Assembly (NCBI RefSeq): GCF_000429685.1 | Contig: NZ_KE386940.1 | Span: forward strand, 1-64,000 | Source: Salibacterium aidingense DSM 18341 | Lineage (GTDB): Bacteria > Bacillota > Bacilli > Bacillales > Marinococcaceae | Direction: 5' to 3' | Length of the DNA: 64,000 nt | Shown: positions 53,209 to 62,437 of the stretch, piece by piece | How the letters are laid out: each line of letters opens with the position of its first letter | Numbering within the stretch: position 1 is the stretch's first letter | The notes under the pieces: model-generated | The model's input: the letters and a program-made list of their open reading frames with translations, nothing else | Database searches by the model: none | Told to the model about the DNA's origin: nothing | Program-made: the position numbers and the translations under genes

Positions 53209-54629
53209 AGAGAGGGTCTCGACGGCTGGATATAACTTTAAATATGCCGCATACCCGTTCTCGTAAAGCTCGCGGTTTTCCAGATGCGGCTGGTACATTG
53301 CGTCGTTTCTTTTTTTCAGAAAGTCAGCAGCGAAGGTGTGATAATCCGGAGACCAGCCGAGCTGGTAAAAAGCAGTAGCAGAGATGCCAAAAGCCGGCAG
53401 GTATTCACTGTTTTCCGGTACGCGGACCGTCTGCCCGGTAACATCAGCAAGGACCTGACACCATGCTCTGCTTTTTGTTCCGCCTCCGATCAGGGTGATA
53501 TCGCCTCTATCCGCCACATGACGGAGGGAATAGCAGAGGCCTTCCACGACCGCCCGCAGGAGGCAGTGGTATCGGGACGGATTCCGTAGAAAAGTCCAGC
53601 TGCTTTTTTGTCCTGAACCGGAAACCGTTCTCCGTGAAGATAAGGCAGAAACAGCAGGCCGCCGGCTCCCGGGCGCGCCGCGTTAATGGTTTCATCAAAG
53701 GCATGATATCCGGCATCCGACATATACGTCTGTTTCGCCCAGTCTAACACGTTGCCCGCATTCAGAAGCGGTGCAATCGATATGTAATGCTGGGGGAGAA
53801 GGTGAGCAAGTGTGAAAACTCCAGTAGAAGAGGAGGCAGGTTCTGCCGCCGGCACAGCGGTCCATCCTGTGGTGCCGATATAATAATAACTGTCCCCTTC
53901 CTGCAGGGCTCCGGCTCCCATCGTACTTGCCCCGGCATCACCGGCACCGCACATAACAGGAATCCCTGCTGGAAGCCCGCAGCTGTTCCCGGTCACATAC
54001 CCGGCAACGGCCTCTGGTGCGAGGAGCTCAGGAAGGGAAAAATGGGGGCAGCCGGCTTTCTGAAGGATATCAGGAAACCAGGATTTACTGTGAATATCCA
54101 TCGCCCCTGTGGTCGCGCCTGTGACCGTATCAGTAACCAGGCTTCCGGTTAATTTGTAAATAATATAGTCTTTGGCACTAAAGACCACGGTTCCCGCTTT
54201 TTCCCCGTGGTGTGCCAGCCAGCGCAGTTTTGCCAGCGGGGTGGAGGGGGCGATGGTGTTGGCGGTGACGTCTTCAAGATATGGATGATGCCGGCGGATC
54301 CATCCAGCTTCCTCTCCGGCCCGCATGTCAGAATATAGTATCGCGCGTTTTGTCGTTTCATTCCCGCGGATTAGAATGACATCCTCCATTTGGCCGCTGA
54401 ATGTTACGGCCTGTATGGCTTCCCGTGGAATGGCATGCCGTTCGAACCAGCTGTCGGTAATTTCTCTTATTCCACTCCACCATTCCTCCGGATCCTGTTC
54501 CATCTTTCCATTTTCTCCTTTAAACGTCTGCACGGTTTTTGCCCCTTCTGTGTAAATACTTCCATCCTTTTTTATCAGGAGGCCTTTTACAGCAGACGTG
54601 CCAATATCAAATACAGCAATCAATTCCAT
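53200..54629 (-). pseudogene. FGGY-family carbohydrate kinase with frameshift (xylulokinase/gluconokinase-like)
   Basis: The first frame (to about 53570) starts MELIAVFDIGTSAVKGLLIK and carries FSGQMEDVILI, AKDYIIYKLTGSLVTDTVTG, CGAGDAGASTMGAGAL and LFLPYLHGERFPV. After GIRPDTT it goes out of frame. The next frame resumes with LRAVVEGLCYSLRHVADRG, ITLIGGGTKSRAWCQVLADV and runs to 53200. A one-base loss near 53568-53574 (within ACTGCCTCCTGCGGG) would explain it. The combined length of about 475 residues is normal, and everything else is intact, so this is either a very recent pseudogene or a sequencing error. The start is ATG 54629 or TTG 54641. No sugar pathway is adjacent. Confidence 0.85.
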
Positions 54630-54709
54630 TTTCTTTTTCAATCTCCTTCATTGGATGAGGATAAGAAAATCATATTACAAAAACACCTGAATGATAAGAC
54701 CAGCCAAAA

Positions 54710-54887
54710 GGACATATAATCCCTTATTCCCCGGATTTTCTCCTTTTCAGAGGAGTTATCGGACATTTGATGCCTTATTCCTTATGGTCAGGGTAAAAGA
54801 AGCAGGCATTACCCTATATAGCGGCAAAAATGTCCGATTATCCCTCTAACATCCACTTTTTCTGCCGTTTAACGGAATAAATGTCCG
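54710..54887. repeat. Dispersed palindromic repeat, family A copy 5 (long form)
   Basis: Left arms GGACATATAATCCCTTATTC (54710) and GGACATTTGATGCCTTATTC (near 54762); right arms ATAGCGGCAAAAATGTCCG (near 54819) and TTTAACGGAATAAATGTCCG ending 54887. It fills the 298-bp gap between the kinase start and the end of the ABC permease gene on the minus strand. It is 178 bp long, like copies 1 and 4. Confidence 0.85.
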
Positions 54888-54927
54888 CGGCGGCCTCCAC
54901 TCCAATTATCAGTTTTCTGCTTTTCTC

Positions 54928-55647
54928 TTAAAAGCGGACCGCTGTTTTTTTGGTGATCTGCCAGATGATGAGAAAAACAAGCGGGAGCAGCAGCACCGCG
55001 GCTGTTATGGAAAGGCCGCCCGCCACCGCTCCGGATTCCAGGGATAATAACATGGAGAGTCCTTCGATGGTTTCAAATCCCCATAACATATCAGAGACAG
55101 CGGTCAAAAGGATGCCCAGGGCGATAAATCCTAAGCCGGGAAGCCATCCGTACCGATGAAATCCTGCTCCGATCAGCCAGCCGATGAGATGATACATGAT
55201 CAGGTTGAAAAAACAGATAGGGATAGCGGCAGTCATACTGACATCCAGGCCTATGATCGTACCAGCTTCCATGATAGAAGACAGTTCCATGACGTTCATA
55301 ACAGCATGCTGAATCCCTGTAAGAATGCCGGCGGCAGCAGTCAGACCAGCTGCCAGTAAAACAGCCGTTACTCCAGTGGCGGTGAAAAATTGGTTTCGTG
55401 TAATACCAAGCTTGATGTACGTATCCAGAAAGGAGTAAGAAAGAAAAATCGCAATCACCAGCATAAATAGTTTTGCTGGCTCGAAGGAAAATGTCAGGAA
55501 GTTTGCGAGAGTGTCCCCATACTGGGAGGTAACGAATATCATGCCGATATATAATACAACGACAGCACTCAGCAGCCAAAGCGCCCATTTTCCCTGCTGT
55601 ATAAACATATCAATGATCAGTTTCGATTGATTAGTTTGTGTTTTCAT
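54928..55647 (-). CDS. ABC transporter permease-like membrane protein
   Basis: 239 residues, six hydrophobic helices. It has no strong family motif but a typical position as the third gene of a GntR/ATPase/permease operon; its start overlaps the ATPase gene by 17 bp. YtrC/YtrD-type permeases from antibiotic-sensing operons have this form. It may export a peptide or respond to cell-wall stress. Confidence 0.7.
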   Translation of the reverse strand: MKTQTNQSKLIIDMFIQQGKWALWLLSAVVVLYIGMIFVTSQYGDTLANFLTFSFEPAKLFMLVIAIFLSYSFLDTYIKLGITRNQFFTATGVTAVLLAAGLTAAAGILTGIQHAVMNVMELSSIMEAGTIIGLDVSMTAAIPICFFNLIMYHLIGWLIGAGFHRYGWLPGLGFIALGILLTAVSDMLWGFETIEGLSMLLSLESGAVAGGLSITAAVLLLPLVFLIIWQITKKTAVRF

Positions 55648-56518
55648 CGTTTTCCTCCTTGGTTAAATGAATAAATAGATCCTGCAGCGAAACCGGGCCG
55701 ATTTCCAGCCCCTGTTCCTGAGCCAGACGCTGATTTTCTTCGGAGAGCTCTCCATAAACCATCACGGATTTTGTACCGCCGAGGCTCCGGGTATTCAGCT
55801 CTGTCATATCGCGGGTAAACGCATCCACCAGTGCAGCGCCGCCGGTAATCGAGACCCCTCTGTTCATTAGGGCATCATTGGTCTCCTGCAGCAGAAGTTT
55901 CCCCCGATGAATCATCAGGACTTCCTCGAATAAATAGTCCATTTCCGACACAAGATGGGTGGAGATGATCATGGTCCGGGGAGACCGGGCCTGATCTTCC
56001 ACCACTTCTTCGTAAAAAATTTCCCTGGCCGGGGCGTCCATGCCGAGGTAGGCTTCATCAAAGATCGTCACGGGCGACCGTGCAGCAAGCCCGAGAATAA
56101 CCTGCAGGGCGGACTGCATCCCCTTCGACAGCTGATTCACCGGAGAGTCTAACGGAAGCTGAAAACGTTTAGCCAGCTGAGTCGCATACTCTGTGTCAAA
56201 ATAAGGGCGGTAGCGGGCTGTCAGTCTGATAAGGTGTTCCACTTTATCGCTTTCATCCTTGTAATCCTCATTAAAAATATACGAGACATAAGGCATGATC
56301 CGAGGATTGTCAAAAGGGATCCCGCCATTTATCTGAATCGTCCCGGAAGTTGGCTCCTGGAAGGACGCCAGCAGGGATAAAAGCGACGTTTTTCCGGCTC
56401 CGTTTCTTCCGATTAGTCCGTATATTTTTCCTTGCTCCAAGTGACACGAAATATCATGCAGCGCCTCCGTCTTTTTGTATTTCAGGGAAACATCTTTCAG
56501 TAACACATCAAATGTCAT
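55631..56518 (-). CDS. ABC transporter ATP-binding protein (YtrB-like)
   Basis: 295 residues. Walker A GLIGRNGAGKTSLL, signature NQLSKGMQSALQVILGLAAR, Walker B VTIFDEAYLGMDA, H-loop TMIISTHL. The signature reads LSKGM instead of LSGGQ, as in YtrB/YxlF-type exporters. A C-terminal regulatory part (about 215-295) follows. It overlaps both neighbours, which shows tight coupling in the operon. Confidence 0.92.
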   Translation of the reverse strand: MTFDVLLKDVSLKYKKTEALHDISCHLEQGKIYGLIGRNGAGKTSLLSLLASFQEPTSGTIQINGGIPFDNPRIMPYVSYIFNEDYKDESDKVEHLIRLTARYRPYFDTEYATQLAKRFQLPLDSPVNQLSKGMQSALQVILGLAARSPVTIFDEAYLGMDAPAREIFYEEVVEDQARSPRTMIISTHLVSEMDYLFEEVLMIHRGKLLLQETNDALMNRGVSITGGAALVDAFTRDMTELNTRSLGGTKSVMVYGELSEENQRLAQEQGLEIGPVSLQDLFIHLTKEENDENTN

Positions 56519-56891
56519 TAGAATTCCTTCCTTTCGCTTGCTGGATCAGAGTAGTAACTTCTTCCTCCGATAGCTGCAGTTTGTGTGATTCTTCGACCAT
56601 CGGAAGAACATAATTATCAAAAAACGCAGTTTTTCGTTTTTCTGTTACTTTTGTTTTGGCTCCCTCTGCCACAAACATCCCGACTCCTCTCTTTTTATAA
56701 ATAATCCCATCGTCCACCAGTAAATTGATGCCTTTGGAAGCGGTCAGATGATTAATTTTGTAAAAATGGACAAGTTGATTGGTGGAGGGGATCTGGTCCC
56801 CTTCCTGAAGTTGATTATTTACGATTTGGTCTTCTATTCGGTCCCGTATTTGCAAAAAAATCGGCTTATCGCCCTCAAGCCCCTTGCTCAC
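56508..56891 (-). CDS. GntR-family regulator, YtrA type
   Basis: 127 residues, GTG start. The short winged HTH has PIFLQIRDRIEDQIVNNQLQ, GDQIPSTNQLVHFYKINHLT and GIIYKKRGVGMFVAEGA, followed by a helix of only about 40 residues, typical for the YtrA subfamily. It is the first gene of the ABC operon; YtrA of B. subtilis represses its operon and responds to lipid-II-binding antibiotics. A similar role is inferred. Confidence 0.9.
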   Translation of the reverse strand: MSKGLEGDKPIFLQIRDRIEDQIVNNQLQEGDQIPSTNQLVHFYKINHLTASKGINLLVDDGIIYKKRGVGMFVAEGAKTKVTEKRKTAFFDNYVLPMVEESHKLQLSEEEVTTLIQQAKGRNSNDI

Positions 56892-56950
56892 TCGAAAATC
56901 ACCACCCTATTTGGAAGCTTCAGTATAACGGTTATATAGTTATGTATATA

Positions 56951-56978
56951 AGTATAATACAAAAAGGTGCTATGTCAA
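56951..56978 (-). promoter_or_regulatory. SigA promoter of the YtrA-like operon
   Basis: On the minus strand TTGACA (56973-56978), 16-base spacer, TATACT (56951-56956). Downstream, TATATACATAACTATATAAC has partial dyad symmetry between -10 and gene start and could be the regulator's operator. Confidence 0.6.
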
Positions 56979-57066
56979 TATCCTATTTTAAAAAAGAAGC
57001 AGGAAGGAATATTTCTACCTTTAGGTAATGTGGTAAAATCAGGGTAAAAAGAACAGGAGTAGAGTT

Positions 57067-57729
57067 ATGAAAACGAATACGCTGATTTTTGATATGGATG
57101 GAACATTGTTTGACAGCAGAGAGCTGTTGAGCCAAGCGATTGAAAATACCCTTCAATATGGGGTGGAGCAGGGAATGTATTCGGATCAGGGATGGACGGA
57201 GCAGGACCGGGTTGGCATTATCGGCGAACCTTTCTATCCAGGATTCCGGAAGCTGCTGCCGGGGGTTTCAGAAAACATACTCGAGAATCTGGAGCCGGTG
57301 CTGGACCGCTTCCTGCTGACAGAAATGGATAAGGGAGCTGGAGAACTTTTTCCAGAAGTAAAAGAAACGCTTCAGAAGCTGGCTGATGAAGGATATCAGC
57401 TTTATGTCGCCAGCAATGGAAATGCAGAATATGTTCCCGCAGCGCTGGAACGGGAAGGACTAGCCCCTCTTTTTCGGGGGATTTATTCTGTACAGCAGTA
57501 TCAGGCTGGCAATAAAATCAATCTCGTGCGTATGATTCTCGATGATGCCGGGGCTGATGCGGTCATGATCGGGGACCGCTCTTCCGATATTGAAGCTGGA
57601 AAAGAGAACGGCCTGCTGGTCATCGGCTGCCGCTACGGTTTTGGAAGCGAAGAAGAGGTTGCCGCGGCAGATGAGCTCGTCGACAGCATGGCGGATCTGC
57701 CCGGACTGTTAAAAGAAAAACACATTTAG
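57067..57729 (+). CDS. HAD-family hydrolase (phosphoglycolate phosphatase-like)
   Basis: 220 residues. HAD motif I IFDMDGTLFDS (Asp9, Asp11), motif II YVASNG, a lysine in AGNKINL and motif IV MIGDRSSDIEAGKENG. A helical cap lies between residues 15 and 90, as in the beta-PGM/Gph subfamily. It dephosphorylates a small phosphorylated metabolite; the substrate cannot be read. Single gene with its own terminator. Confidence 0.9.
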   Translation: MKTNTLIFDMDGTLFDSRELLSQAIENTLQYGVEQGMYSDQGWTEQDRVGIIGEPFYPGFRKLLPGVSENILENLEPVLDRFLLTEMDKGAGELFPEVKETLQKLADEGYQLYVASNGNAEYVPAALEREGLAPLFRGIYSVQQYQAGNKINLVRMILDDAGADAVMIGDRSSDIEAGKENGLLVIGCRYGFGSEEEVAAADELVDSMADLPGLLKEKHI

Positions 57730-57732
57730 ATG

Positions 57733-57768
57733 AAACACCGGACCTTATACAGAGGTCTGGTGTTTTTT
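57733..57768 (+). terminator. Terminator of the HAD hydrolase gene
   Basis: AAACACCGGACCT / AGGTCTGGTGTTT with one G-T or mismatch, followed by TTT. It begins 4 bp after the stop codon. Confidence 0.88.
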
Positions 57769-57842
57769 ATGTTCATGATAAAAAATAATCAGTCGAAAAA
57801 GCCATGACTTCTTCAAAGGTCCCGCTTTTTTTCTGAATTTTG

Positions 57843-57897
57843 TTGACGAGAATGATTATCAATTATACAATACAATTAATATTGAAAATCATTATCA
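57843..57897 (+). promoter_or_regulatory. Fur-regulated SigA promoter of the siderophore importer operon
   Basis: TTGACG (57843-57848), 17-base spacer, TACAAT (57866-57871). Two Fur-like 7-1-7 sites: CGAGAATGATTATCA (57847-57861, two mismatches) overlapping the spacer, and TGAAAATCATTATCA (57883-57897, one mismatch) at the transcription start region. Iron repression of the operon is expected from Fur biology. Confidence 0.85.
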
Positions 57898-57919
57898 ATT
57901 AAAAAGAGGGAGGCATATC

Positions 57920-58885
57920 ATGGGTCACGTTATTCCAATATTATTGCTTATTTTTACGGCAGCCTGCGGTTCCGAAGAAGAGGATGCTGCCGGCGGCGGA
58001 AAGACTTCCGGCGGGGATAGGACATCCGGCAGCCAGGAAACAAGAATGGTAGAACATGCGATGGGGGAGACAGAGATTGAAGGGACACCGGAGAAAATCG
58101 TTACCTTATATCAGGGGGCCAATGATACAGCGGCAGCTATGAACATAGAACCGATCGGCATTGTGGAATCATGGACCCAGCAGCCGATCTACGAATACTT
58201 ACGAGACGATTTGGAAGGAACGGAAATTGTCGGGGAGGAGACACAGCCGAACCTGGAAAAAATTGCTGAAATGAACCCTGATGTCATCATTGCTACGATT
58301 ACGCGCCATGAAGATATTTATGAGGACTTGTCGGCGATTGCCCCGACGGTAATGGGAGAAGAAGTGTATGAATGGAAAGAAACGCTGGATCTGATGGGCA
58401 GAACGCTGAATAGGCAAGAAGAAACCGATCAGCTTCTGGCAGACTATAATGAACGCCTCGACACGTTCAAGGAGAAAATGGGAGAGGAGCTTCCGATCGA
58501 AGCAGCAATCACGAATTTCCGCGCCGATCACGCCCGCATTTTCTATATGGGATTTGCCGGCCGGGTGCTGGAGGATGCTGGTTTTGAACGCCCGGAAGGA
58601 CATGACAATCCGGATGAATGGGGCATTAAGCTGTCTTCCAAAGAGAGCATACCGGAAGCTGATGCGGAAGTGATTTTCAACTTCAATTCCGGCACCGAAA
58701 CGGAACAGATTGAACAAACCTATGAGGAATGGACCAGCCATCCGCTCTGGCAGGAACTGGAGGCCGTGCAGAACGATGAAGTATATATGGTCGAGGAAGA
58801 AACGTGGAACGCCGGAGGCGGGGTACTATCGGCCAATCTAATGGTTGATGATTTGTACGAGATATTTGATGTGGAAGAGAATTAA
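57920..58885 (+). CDS. Iron-siderophore ABC importer, substrate-binding lipoprotein
   Basis: 321 residues. The signal is unusually short: MGHVIPILLLIFTAAC, lipobox cysteine 16, with no Lys/Arg before the hydrophobic core; the ATG is fixed by GAGGGAGG. The mature part is the FecB/FhuD-type periplasmic-binding fold: KIVTLYQGANDTAAAMNI, PNLEKIAEMNPDVIIATITR, DEWGIKLSSKESIPEADAEV and a C-terminal helix. It captures ferric siderophore and passes it to the two permeases. Confidence 0.92.
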   Translation: MGHVIPILLLIFTAACGSEEEDAAGGGKTSGGDRTSGSQETRMVEHAMGETEIEGTPEKIVTLYQGANDTAAAMNIEPIGIVESWTQQPIYEYLRDDLEGTEIVGEETQPNLEKIAEMNPDVIIATITRHEDIYEDLSAIAPTVMGEEVYEWKETLDLMGRTLNRQEETDQLLADYNERLDTFKEKMGEELPIEAAITNFRADHARIFYMGFAGRVLEDAGFERPEGHDNPDEWGIKLSSKESIPEADAEVIFNFNSGTETEQIEQTYEEWTSHPLWQELEAVQNDEVYMVEEETWNAGGGVLSANLMVDDLYEIFDVEEN

Positions 58886-58908
58886 TGCAGGAAAGGGAAG
58901 GAATATTG

Positions 58909-59913
58909 ATGGCAGCTAAAAAAGACAGAAAGGCTTTCGTTTTTCTGCTTCTCCTTATTGGGTTTGTGCTGGCATTTGCAGCCAGTCTGGTGTTCGGACA
59001 GACACCAGTTACCGTAGAACAGGCTGTCCATTCCTTTCTCTCCTATGATAAAAACTCGACCGAACATATTGTGGTTCGTTCCGACCGTCTGCCGCGGGCC
59101 GTGATTGCTTCGGTTACTGGTGCATCGCTGGCGGTGGCGGGAGCATTAATGCAGGCACTGACGAAAAATCCACTCGCATCCCCGAGTATATTCGGAGTTA
59201 ATCAGGGAGCAATCTTTACGGTGGTGATCGGAATCGTATTTTTCTCCGTCACGTCGCTTGCATCACTCGCCGGCCTTGCTTTTCTTGGGGCAGCCGCGGC
59301 GGCGGTGATTGTTTATTTTCTCGGTTCGCTCGGCCGGGACGGGTTGACTCCGGTGAAAATCGTGCTGGCCGGCGCAGCGATCAGTGCCCTGTTTCAATCT
59401 TATACGCAAGGTATTCTTGTTCTTGATGAAGCAGGTCTGCAGGATGTGCTGTTCTGGCTGGCTGGTTCCGTCAGCGGCAGAACCCTTGAGATGCTGCAGC
59501 CGGTTCTTCCCTTTATAGGAAGTGCTATTGTGGCAAGTATGTTTATAGGAAAAGCGATTAACCTTCTTGTTACAGGAGAGGACATTGCCAAGGGAATGGG
59601 ACAGCACGTTGCTGCGCTGAAAGCCTTCATGGGTCTTCTTGTAGTACTGCTGGCCGGTAGTTCCGTTGCGGTGGTGGGGGCTGTTGGTTTTATTGGACTT
59701 GTTATCCCCCATGCGGCCCGTTTTTTTGCCGGCAATGACTATCGCTGGCTGCTGCCGATTGCCGCCCTGCTCGGTGCCGTACTTCTTGTGGCTGCGGATG
59801 TGCTGGCACGTCTGTTAATTATGCCGCAGGAGGTGCCGATTGGTGTGATGACAGCAATGATTGGCGGTCCTTTCTTCGTATTCATTGCCAGAAAGGGAGT
59901 GTCGGGCGTATGA
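58909..59913 (+). CDS. Iron-siderophore ABC importer permease (FecCD family), first
   Basis: 334 residues from ATG 58909 (GGGAAGG upstream). About nine to ten helices, with family blocks RLPRAVIASVTGASLAVAGA, ALTKNPLASPSIFGVNQGA and VGFIGLVIPHAARFFAGNDY. The dimer partner is the next gene, with which it overlaps by ATGA. Transport of an intact ferric complex is expected. Confidence 0.94.
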   Translation: MAAKKDRKAFVFLLLLIGFVLAFAASLVFGQTPVTVEQAVHSFLSYDKNSTEHIVVRSDRLPRAVIASVTGASLAVAGALMQALTKNPLASPSIFGVNQGAIFTVVIGIVFFSVTSLASLAGLAFLGAAAAAVIVYFLGSLGRDGLTPVKIVLAGAAISALFQSYTQGILVLDEAGLQDVLFWLAGSVSGRTLEMLQPVLPFIGSAIVASMFIGKAINLLVTGEDIAKGMGQHVAALKAFMGLLVVLLAGSSVAVVGAVGFIGLVIPHAARFFAGNDYRWLLPIAALLGAVLLVAADVLARLLIMPQEVPIGVMTAMIGGPFFVFIARKGVSGV

Positions 59914-60941
59914 AACGTGAAGGGACTCTTCCACCCAGCTCGTTTTCTCTAAAAACACGGACGGGGCGGGTACTGCTTCTCCTTTTTCTAGCCGTGCTGT
60001 GTACGTGTATCCTAGGGCCTATGCTTGGCAATACCCTGCTGTCCCCGCTGCAGGTCATCCAAACGATAGCCGGTGCCTCAGGCGGTGCCAATGAATTTAT
60101 TGTCATGAACTCTCGTCTGCCTCGGACCCTGGTGTCTCTTTTGGTAGGTGCGGCCCTTGGCGTTTCCGGCGCCCTCCTGCAGGGCGTGGTCCGAAATCCG
60201 CTGGCCGCGCCGGATATCATTGGGGTGACAGGCGGCGCATCAGTCGCAGCGGTCGCGTTTTTAACGTACGCTTCCGGGTCGGTCGGCATCGGCTGGCTGC
60301 CGGCAGCAGCTGTCTGCGGAGCTCTGCTTGTTTCGATGCTTATTTACATGCTTGCCTGGAAAAAAGGCGTGACGCCGATGCGGCTGATATTGATCGGGAT
60401 TGGTATTGCCGCCATTATGAGTGCCATGACGACGTTTATGATTGTCGTTAGCTCTTCTGTTTCAGCAGCGCAGGCCTACTTGTGGCTGACCGGCAGCATT
60501 TACGGCGCCTCCTGGAACGATATGTATGCCATGCTGGCAGCGGTGGTTCTGCTTACTCCGCTTGCTCTTGTTTTTGCAGGAAGTTTGAATGCCCAGCAGT
60601 TTGGAGACGACACCGCAGCAGGTCTCGGGGTCCGCACCGAGTTGGACCGGTTTATATTGTTATTTATCAGTGTCGTACTGGCTGGTGCGGCCGTTGCAGC
60701 AGCAGGGGCAATAGGGTTTGTCGGCTTGATTGCGCCGCATATTGCCCGTACGTTAATCGGCCGGACATTCGCTCCGGTCATTACCGCTTCTGCTTTTCTC
60801 GGAGGCCTGCTGTTGTTTGGGGCGGATGTGACTGCACGAACCATTTTTTATCCGGTGGATGTCCCGGCGGGAGTATTTACTGCCGCTGTAGGAGCGCCGT
60901 TTTTTCTGTTTCTTTTATACCGGAACCGAAACCATTTCTAG
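59910..60941 (+). CDS. Iron-siderophore ABC importer permease (FecCD family), second
   Basis: 343 residues. Blocks SRLPRTLVSLLVGAALGVSG, GVVRNPLAAPDIIGVTGGAS and IGFVGLIAPHIARTLIGRTF. A 30-residue cytoplasmic N-terminus precedes helix 1. It is coupled to the previous permease by a 4-bp overlap and followed by the ATPase gene 13 bp later. Confidence 0.94.
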   Translation: MKREGTLPPSSFSLKTRTGRVLLLLFLAVLCTCILGPMLGNTLLSPLQVIQTIAGASGGANEFIVMNSRLPRTLVSLLVGAALGVSGALLQGVVRNPLAAPDIIGVTGGASVAAVAFLTYASGSVGIGWLPAAAVCGALLVSMLIYMLAWKKGVTPMRLILIGIGIAAIMSAMTTFMIVVSSSVSAAQAYLWLTGSIYGASWNDMYAMLAAVVLLTPLALVFAGSLNAQQFGDDTAAGLGVRTELDRFILLFISVVLAGAAVAAAGAIGFVGLIAPHIARTLIGRTFAPVITASAFLGGLLLFGADVTARTIFYPVDVPAGVFTAAVGAPFFLFLLYRNRNHF

Positions 60942-60954
60942 GAGGAGATTGTGT

Positions 60955-61776
60955 ATGGGAATGCTGGAAGCGGAGGCATTGACGTTTTCCTATGACGCTG
61001 GCCCGATTTTGAAAAATTTGTCTGTATCTATTCCGGAAGGGAAAATCACGGTATTTATCGGAGGCAATGGCTGTGGGAAATCCACCCTGCTGCGTTCGAT
61101 GGCACGTCTTCTGCAGCCGGATCAGGGCACTGTATTGTTGGATGGGGAGGATATTTCGCGGTTGAAGACGAAAGAAGTGGCAAAAAAGATGTCAATTCTG
61201 CCCCAGGGGTCGTCTGCCCCTGAAGGATTAACGGTAGAACAGCTCGTACGGCAGGGGCGGTACCCTCATCAAAGCTGGTTAAAGCAATGGTCCCCGGAAG
61301 ATGAAACGATGGTTCAGCAGGCCCTGAATGCCACGTCGATGAAGGAAAGGGGCTCCCAGCCGGTCGATGCCCTTTCCGGCGGACAGCGTCAGCGCGCCTG
61401 GATTGCTATGACACTGGCGCAGGGATCGGATACCCTGCTGCTCGATGAACCGACCACGTATCTGGATATGGCACATCAAGTGGAGGTGCTGGACTTGCTG
61501 TATGATTTAAATAATAAAGAAGGCCGGACGATTGTAATGGTGCTTCATGATATGAACATGGCCTGCCGCTATGCCCATCGTCTGGTGGCCATGCAGAACC
61601 AGACTATTTATGCAGAAGGACGGCCGGAAGATATTATGAAAGAAGGGCTGGTTCGGGATGTCTTTCAAATGAACTGCCGCATCGCCCCGGATCCTTTATT
61701 TGGAACGCCGATGGTGATTCCGCATGGAAAGGGGAGAAAAAATCATGTTGCCTTCTCTGCTGCCAGTGCAGAATGA
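60955..61776 (+). CDS. Iron-siderophore ABC importer ATP-binding protein (FecE/FhuC-like)
   Basis: 273 residues from ATG 60955 behind AGGAGGA. Walker A GGNGCGKSTLLRSM, signature ALSGGQRQRAWIAMTLAQ, Walker B TLLLDEPTTYLDMAHQ, H-loop VMVLHDMNMACRYA. All motifs are canonical. The C-terminus overlaps the FhuF-like gene by 32 bp, so transport and reduction are translated together. Confidence 0.95.
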   Translation: MGMLEAEALTFSYDAGPILKNLSVSIPEGKITVFIGGNGCGKSTLLRSMARLLQPDQGTVLLDGEDISRLKTKEVAKKMSILPQGSSAPEGLTVEQLVRQGRYPHQSWLKQWSPEDETMVQQALNATSMKERGSQPVDALSGGQRQRAWIAMTLAQGSDTLLLDEPTTYLDMAHQVEVLDLLYDLNNKEGRTIVMVLHDMNMACRYAHRLVAMQNQTIYAEGRPEDIMKEGLVRDVFQMNCRIAPDPLFGTPMVIPHGKGRKNHVAFSAASAE

Positions 61777-62434
61777 ACGGATCAGTGCCCGGTTGTTAAA
61801 CGATGACAGGTGTTGTCTTGATTATTTGAAAAAGCTGCAGAAAAAAATACAGGCCCCTTCCCTGCTCGTCGCTGCCTCCCAGTTTTCAAAGCGCTACGCC
61901 CGGTTCGTAACCGAAGCCGCATTTTCACCGATATATCTGGAACAGCGGTATCCGCTCATGACTCTGGATGACGCGGAGCTGGTGACGGATTGGAGCGCGG
62001 AAAAATGGAGCCCGTCGTTTGCTTTACAGGAGCAAAGCGGAAGTGCCGTCAGTCGAGAAACTGTGATGCACGACGTATTTGCCGGGCATCTGGCCCCGCT
62101 CTGGAGGACAATGAATACTGTCACCCGGGTGCCAATGCCGATGCTCTGGGAAAATACAGCGGTACGCGTATTTTCCCTTTATGAAAAAAAGCTTCCATCA
62201 TCGGCGGCAGCACCGCTTGAAAAACAGATCGAAGGGGATTTTCGTTATATGGTGCAGGAAGCCTCCGGGGAACTATTCGGGGAAGCTGCGAATCCGCTTC
62301 GTCCCTTTTTTAATTCATCCACGGAAGAGCGAAATAGCAAAAATATACGTGTCCGGAAAACCTGCTGTTTTCTTTACGAGACCGGAGGCGGCCGTTCCTG
62401 CTGCTCGACTTGTCCAAAATATCACAACTTCTAA
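61745..62434 (+). CDS. FhuF-like ferric-siderophore reductase
   Basis: 229 residues from ATG 61745 (AAAGGGGAG upstream), beginning inside the ATPase gene. The C-terminus has the FhuF [2Fe-2S] signature KTCCFLYETGGGRSCCSTCP: Cys-Cys, then Cys-Cys-x2-Cys (FhuF C-C-x10-C-x2-C plus one extra Cys). The domain around VTRVPMPMLWENTAVRVFSL is typical of the family. It reduces Fe3+ in the imported siderophore in the cytoplasm so that iron is released. Being in the operon marks the siderophore as one recycled by reduction. Confidence 0.88.
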   Translation: MLPSLLPVQNERISARLLNDDRCCLDYLKKLQKKIQAPSLLVAASQFSKRYARFVTEAAFSPIYLEQRYPLMTLDDAELVTDWSAEKWSPSFALQEQSGSAVSRETVMHDVFAGHLAPLWRTMNTVTRVPMPMLWENTAVRVFSLYEKKLPSSAAAPLEKQIEGDFRYMVQEASGELFGEAANPLRPFFNSSTEERNSKNIRVRKTCCFLYETGGGRSCCSTCPKYHNF

Positions 62435-62437
62435 CAC

